Origin: an uncultured Clostridia bacterium | GTDB taxonomy: Bacteria > Bacillota > Clostridia > TANB77 > CAG-508 | DNA: 14,426 bases | NCBI GenBank assembly: GCA_934149155.1 | Contig: CAKPDZ010000037.1 | Coordinates: 1 to 14,426 of the forward strand | Direction: 5' to 3' | Shown: one piece after another, positions 14,313 through 14,426 of the stretch | How positions within the stretch are numbered: the first letter of the stretch is position 1 | Layout: each line of letters starts with the position of its first letter | Made by a program: the position numbers and the translations under genes | Notes under the pieces: generated by a model | What the model saw: the letters and a program-made list of their open reading frames with translations, nothing else | Told to the model about the DNA's origin: nothing | Database searches by the model: none

Positions 14313-14426
14313 CTAATCTATATTTTTAACGTTAAAAGCTTTTTCAATATAGAATAATTTATTTGACAAATTATAAATATCTGCCCATTTTATATATCCT
14401 ATATGTCCAGCCAAATATCTTTTGGC
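14313..14426 (-). CDS. DGR reverse transcriptase, C-terminal 37 residues, cut by window edge
   Basis: The frame is open from the window edge to a TAG at 14313-14315. The 37 residues include RYLAGHIGYIKWADIYNL, which fits the conserved C-terminal signature of DGR reverse transcriptases, an SYLGHLKHANAYNL-like sequence at the end of the thumb region, followed by a short basic helix. The catalytic palm with the YxDD motif lies beyond the window. The template repeat begins within ten bases of the stop, giving an RT-then-TR order. The identification from 37 residues alone would be moderate; with the adjoining template repeat it is strong. The enzyme copies the TR RNA with errors at adenines, and the cDNA replaces the variable repeat of a target gene. 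Confidence 0.87.
   Translation of the reverse strand, partial: AKRYLAGHIGYIKWADIYNLSNKLFYIEKAFNVKNID

Noticed and set aside
14165..14317. The Asn-rich stretch as the end of a protein-coding gene
   Set aside because: Its frame is closed by a stop at 14318-14320 and has no start codon. It lies just after the reverse transcriptase stop, in another frame, so a non-coding template is the better reading.

Overview
The window comes from a low-GC, Gram-positive anaerobe. AT-rich codons, strong AAGGAGG ribosome sites, TTG starts, TTGACA/TATAAT-type promoters, QueH and a SpoVB-type flippase all point to Bacillota, most likely class Clostridia and plausibly an uncultured gut lineage. This taxonomic call is an inference. 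Nearly every gene is on the minus strand; only the SpoVB-like flippase is on the plus strand.

Left part (1-2737): a fatty-acid cluster read right to left. It holds a lysophospholipase/monoglyceride-lipase-like hydrolase, a TetR regulator, a terminator-like hairpin, and the N-terminal half of an oleate hydratase cut by the window edge. The gap upstream of the hydrolase (2476-2754) holds a MITE-like inverted repeat and the terminator of the next gene. Middle part (2755-7954): an unrecognised 281-residue protein with its own strong promoter, then queH and ruvB, the divergent flippase, and an acyl-ACP thioesterase. The gaps from 4.3 to 7.95 kb carry a family of 31-nt palindromic REP-like repeats, one of which encodes the last residues of the flippase. 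Next come pgi and rpe (7955-9929), a two-gene sugar-phosphate operon with a good promoter.

Right part (10082-14426): a 1037-residue secreted beta-rich protein, a small membrane-anchored FxLYD-like protein and an 88-residue SSB-like OB-fold protein, read in the order SSB-like, membrane protein, large secreted protein. Just upstream of these, at the window edge, is the most notable feature: a diversity-generating retroelement (DGR). The last 37 residues of the reverse transcriptase end at 14313. Directly after its stop lies a GC-richer non-coding template repeat (about 14165-14305). Its virtual translation is asparagine-rich and ends in IGSRLTL, the form expected of an adenine-rich DGR template for a C-type-lectin-fold target. 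No matching variable repeat is present in the window, so the diversified gene lies elsewhere. Hairpins and a 10-bp direct repeat lie between the template repeat and the SSB-like gene.

No tRNA, rRNA, CRISPR array or intact insertion sequence was seen.
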